A DNA stretch of 30,000 nucleotides from Prorocentrum cordatum (Eukaryota; Sar; Dinophyceae; Prorocentrales; Prorocentraceae), in NCBI GenBank assembly GCA_963575745.1, contig CAUYUJ010001424.1, positions 25,001 through 55,000 on the forward strand. The letters run 5' to 3'. Within the stretch, counting starts at the first letter, position 1. Every line of letters begins with the position of its first letter. The notes beneath the pieces were generated by a model. The model did not search any database. It saw nothing but the letters and a program-made list of their open reading frames with translations, and was not told the DNA's origin. Position numbers and translations under genes: made by a program. This document shows, one piece after another, positions 29,737 to 30,000 of this stretch.

Positions 29737-29741
29737 GCTCC
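29737..29741. repeat. target-site duplication, right copy (GCTCC)
   Basis: An exact copy of 18969-18973 directly after the right LTR. It also forms the start of a CTC tract, so chance agreement is slightly easier than usual. Confidence 0.8.
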
Positions 29742-29890
29742 TCCTCCTCCTCCTCCTCCTCCTCTTCCTCCTCCCCCTCCTCCTCCTCCTCCTCTTCCTC
29801 CTCCTCGTCCTCCTCCTCCTCCTCCTCCTCCTCCTACTCCTCCTCCTCCTCCTCCTCCTCCCCCCTCCTTCCCCCCCTCCCTCCCTCCCT
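29740..29890 (+). repeat. (CTC)n microsatellite flanking the element
   Basis: CTC/CCT triplets with TTC and CCC interruptions. The rest, to 30000, is GC-rich with nothing recognised. Confidence 0.95.
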
Positions 29891-30000
29891 CCCAACCGAC
29901 GCTCCGACGAGGCGAGACGTTTGTCGCCAGCCAGCACGCGGCCAACGCAGGAAAGACAAACCGCAGCGCGCCGGACGCCGTCGACGCCCTGCCACGCACC

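Overview
This window looks like nuclear DNA from a eukaryote with a repeat-rich genome, most likely a dinoflagellate alga. The case rests on the only convincing genes, which belong to one Ty1/copia LTR retrotransposon. Its polyprotein has traits I associate with dinoflagellate elements: HGDD instead of YVDD in the reverse transcriptase, a Cys/His motif after the integrase, and a methyltransferase-like domain before the reverse transcriptase. Its LTR also carries an 11-base match to the 3' end of the dinoflagellate spliced leader. No bacterial operon, rRNA, tRNA or CRISPR array was seen.

Positions 1-18968 hold no gene I can support. They are a mosaic of repeats: a 90-bp satellite with an inverted block (80-1215); long GAT/CAT microsatellites (1216-1556, 4867-5570, 6341-8160); CTC/GAG tracts (4275, 5571, 12058, 14690, 18060); ACATAT-type tracts (8870, 10510, 11520, 15320); a block of CCTAGG/AGGCCT palindromes (6048-6275); and a dispersed CCCCAAGAGG-type repeat present in both orientations (2241-2900 and 8290-8830). 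There is also a very uniform 73-bp tandem array (9494-10236), a G-tract minisatellite (11331-11460) and four foldback (inverted-repeat) elements between 13.5 and 18.0 kb. Triplet repeats keep many frames open, so long reading frames there are artefacts.

Positions 18974-29736 are one 10.8-kb retrotransposon on the minus strand. It has two 175-bp LTRs (TG...CA, two differences), a 5-bp target duplication (GCTCC), an initiator-Met-type primer binding site and a G-rich polypurine tract. In transcription order it encodes: Gag with two zinc knuckles and a protease whose catalytic Asp is Gly; a short linker; integrase; a methyltransferase-like domain with a zinc ribbon; reverse transcriptase-RNase H; and an 829-codon-class extra ORF of unknown function before the 3' LTR. 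Gag to RNase H is split over four frame changes. The extra ORF is in the same frame as RNase H, separated by one UGA.

The near-identical LTRs imply a recent insertion, which sits oddly with four frame breaks and a lost protease Asp. Programmed recoding, assembly indels and real decay are all open. The points most worth following are the extra ORF and how it is expressed, the methyltransferase-like domain, the spliced-leader-like sequence in the LTR, and the frame-change sites. Positions 29737-30000 return to a CTC microsatellite and GC-rich sequence.
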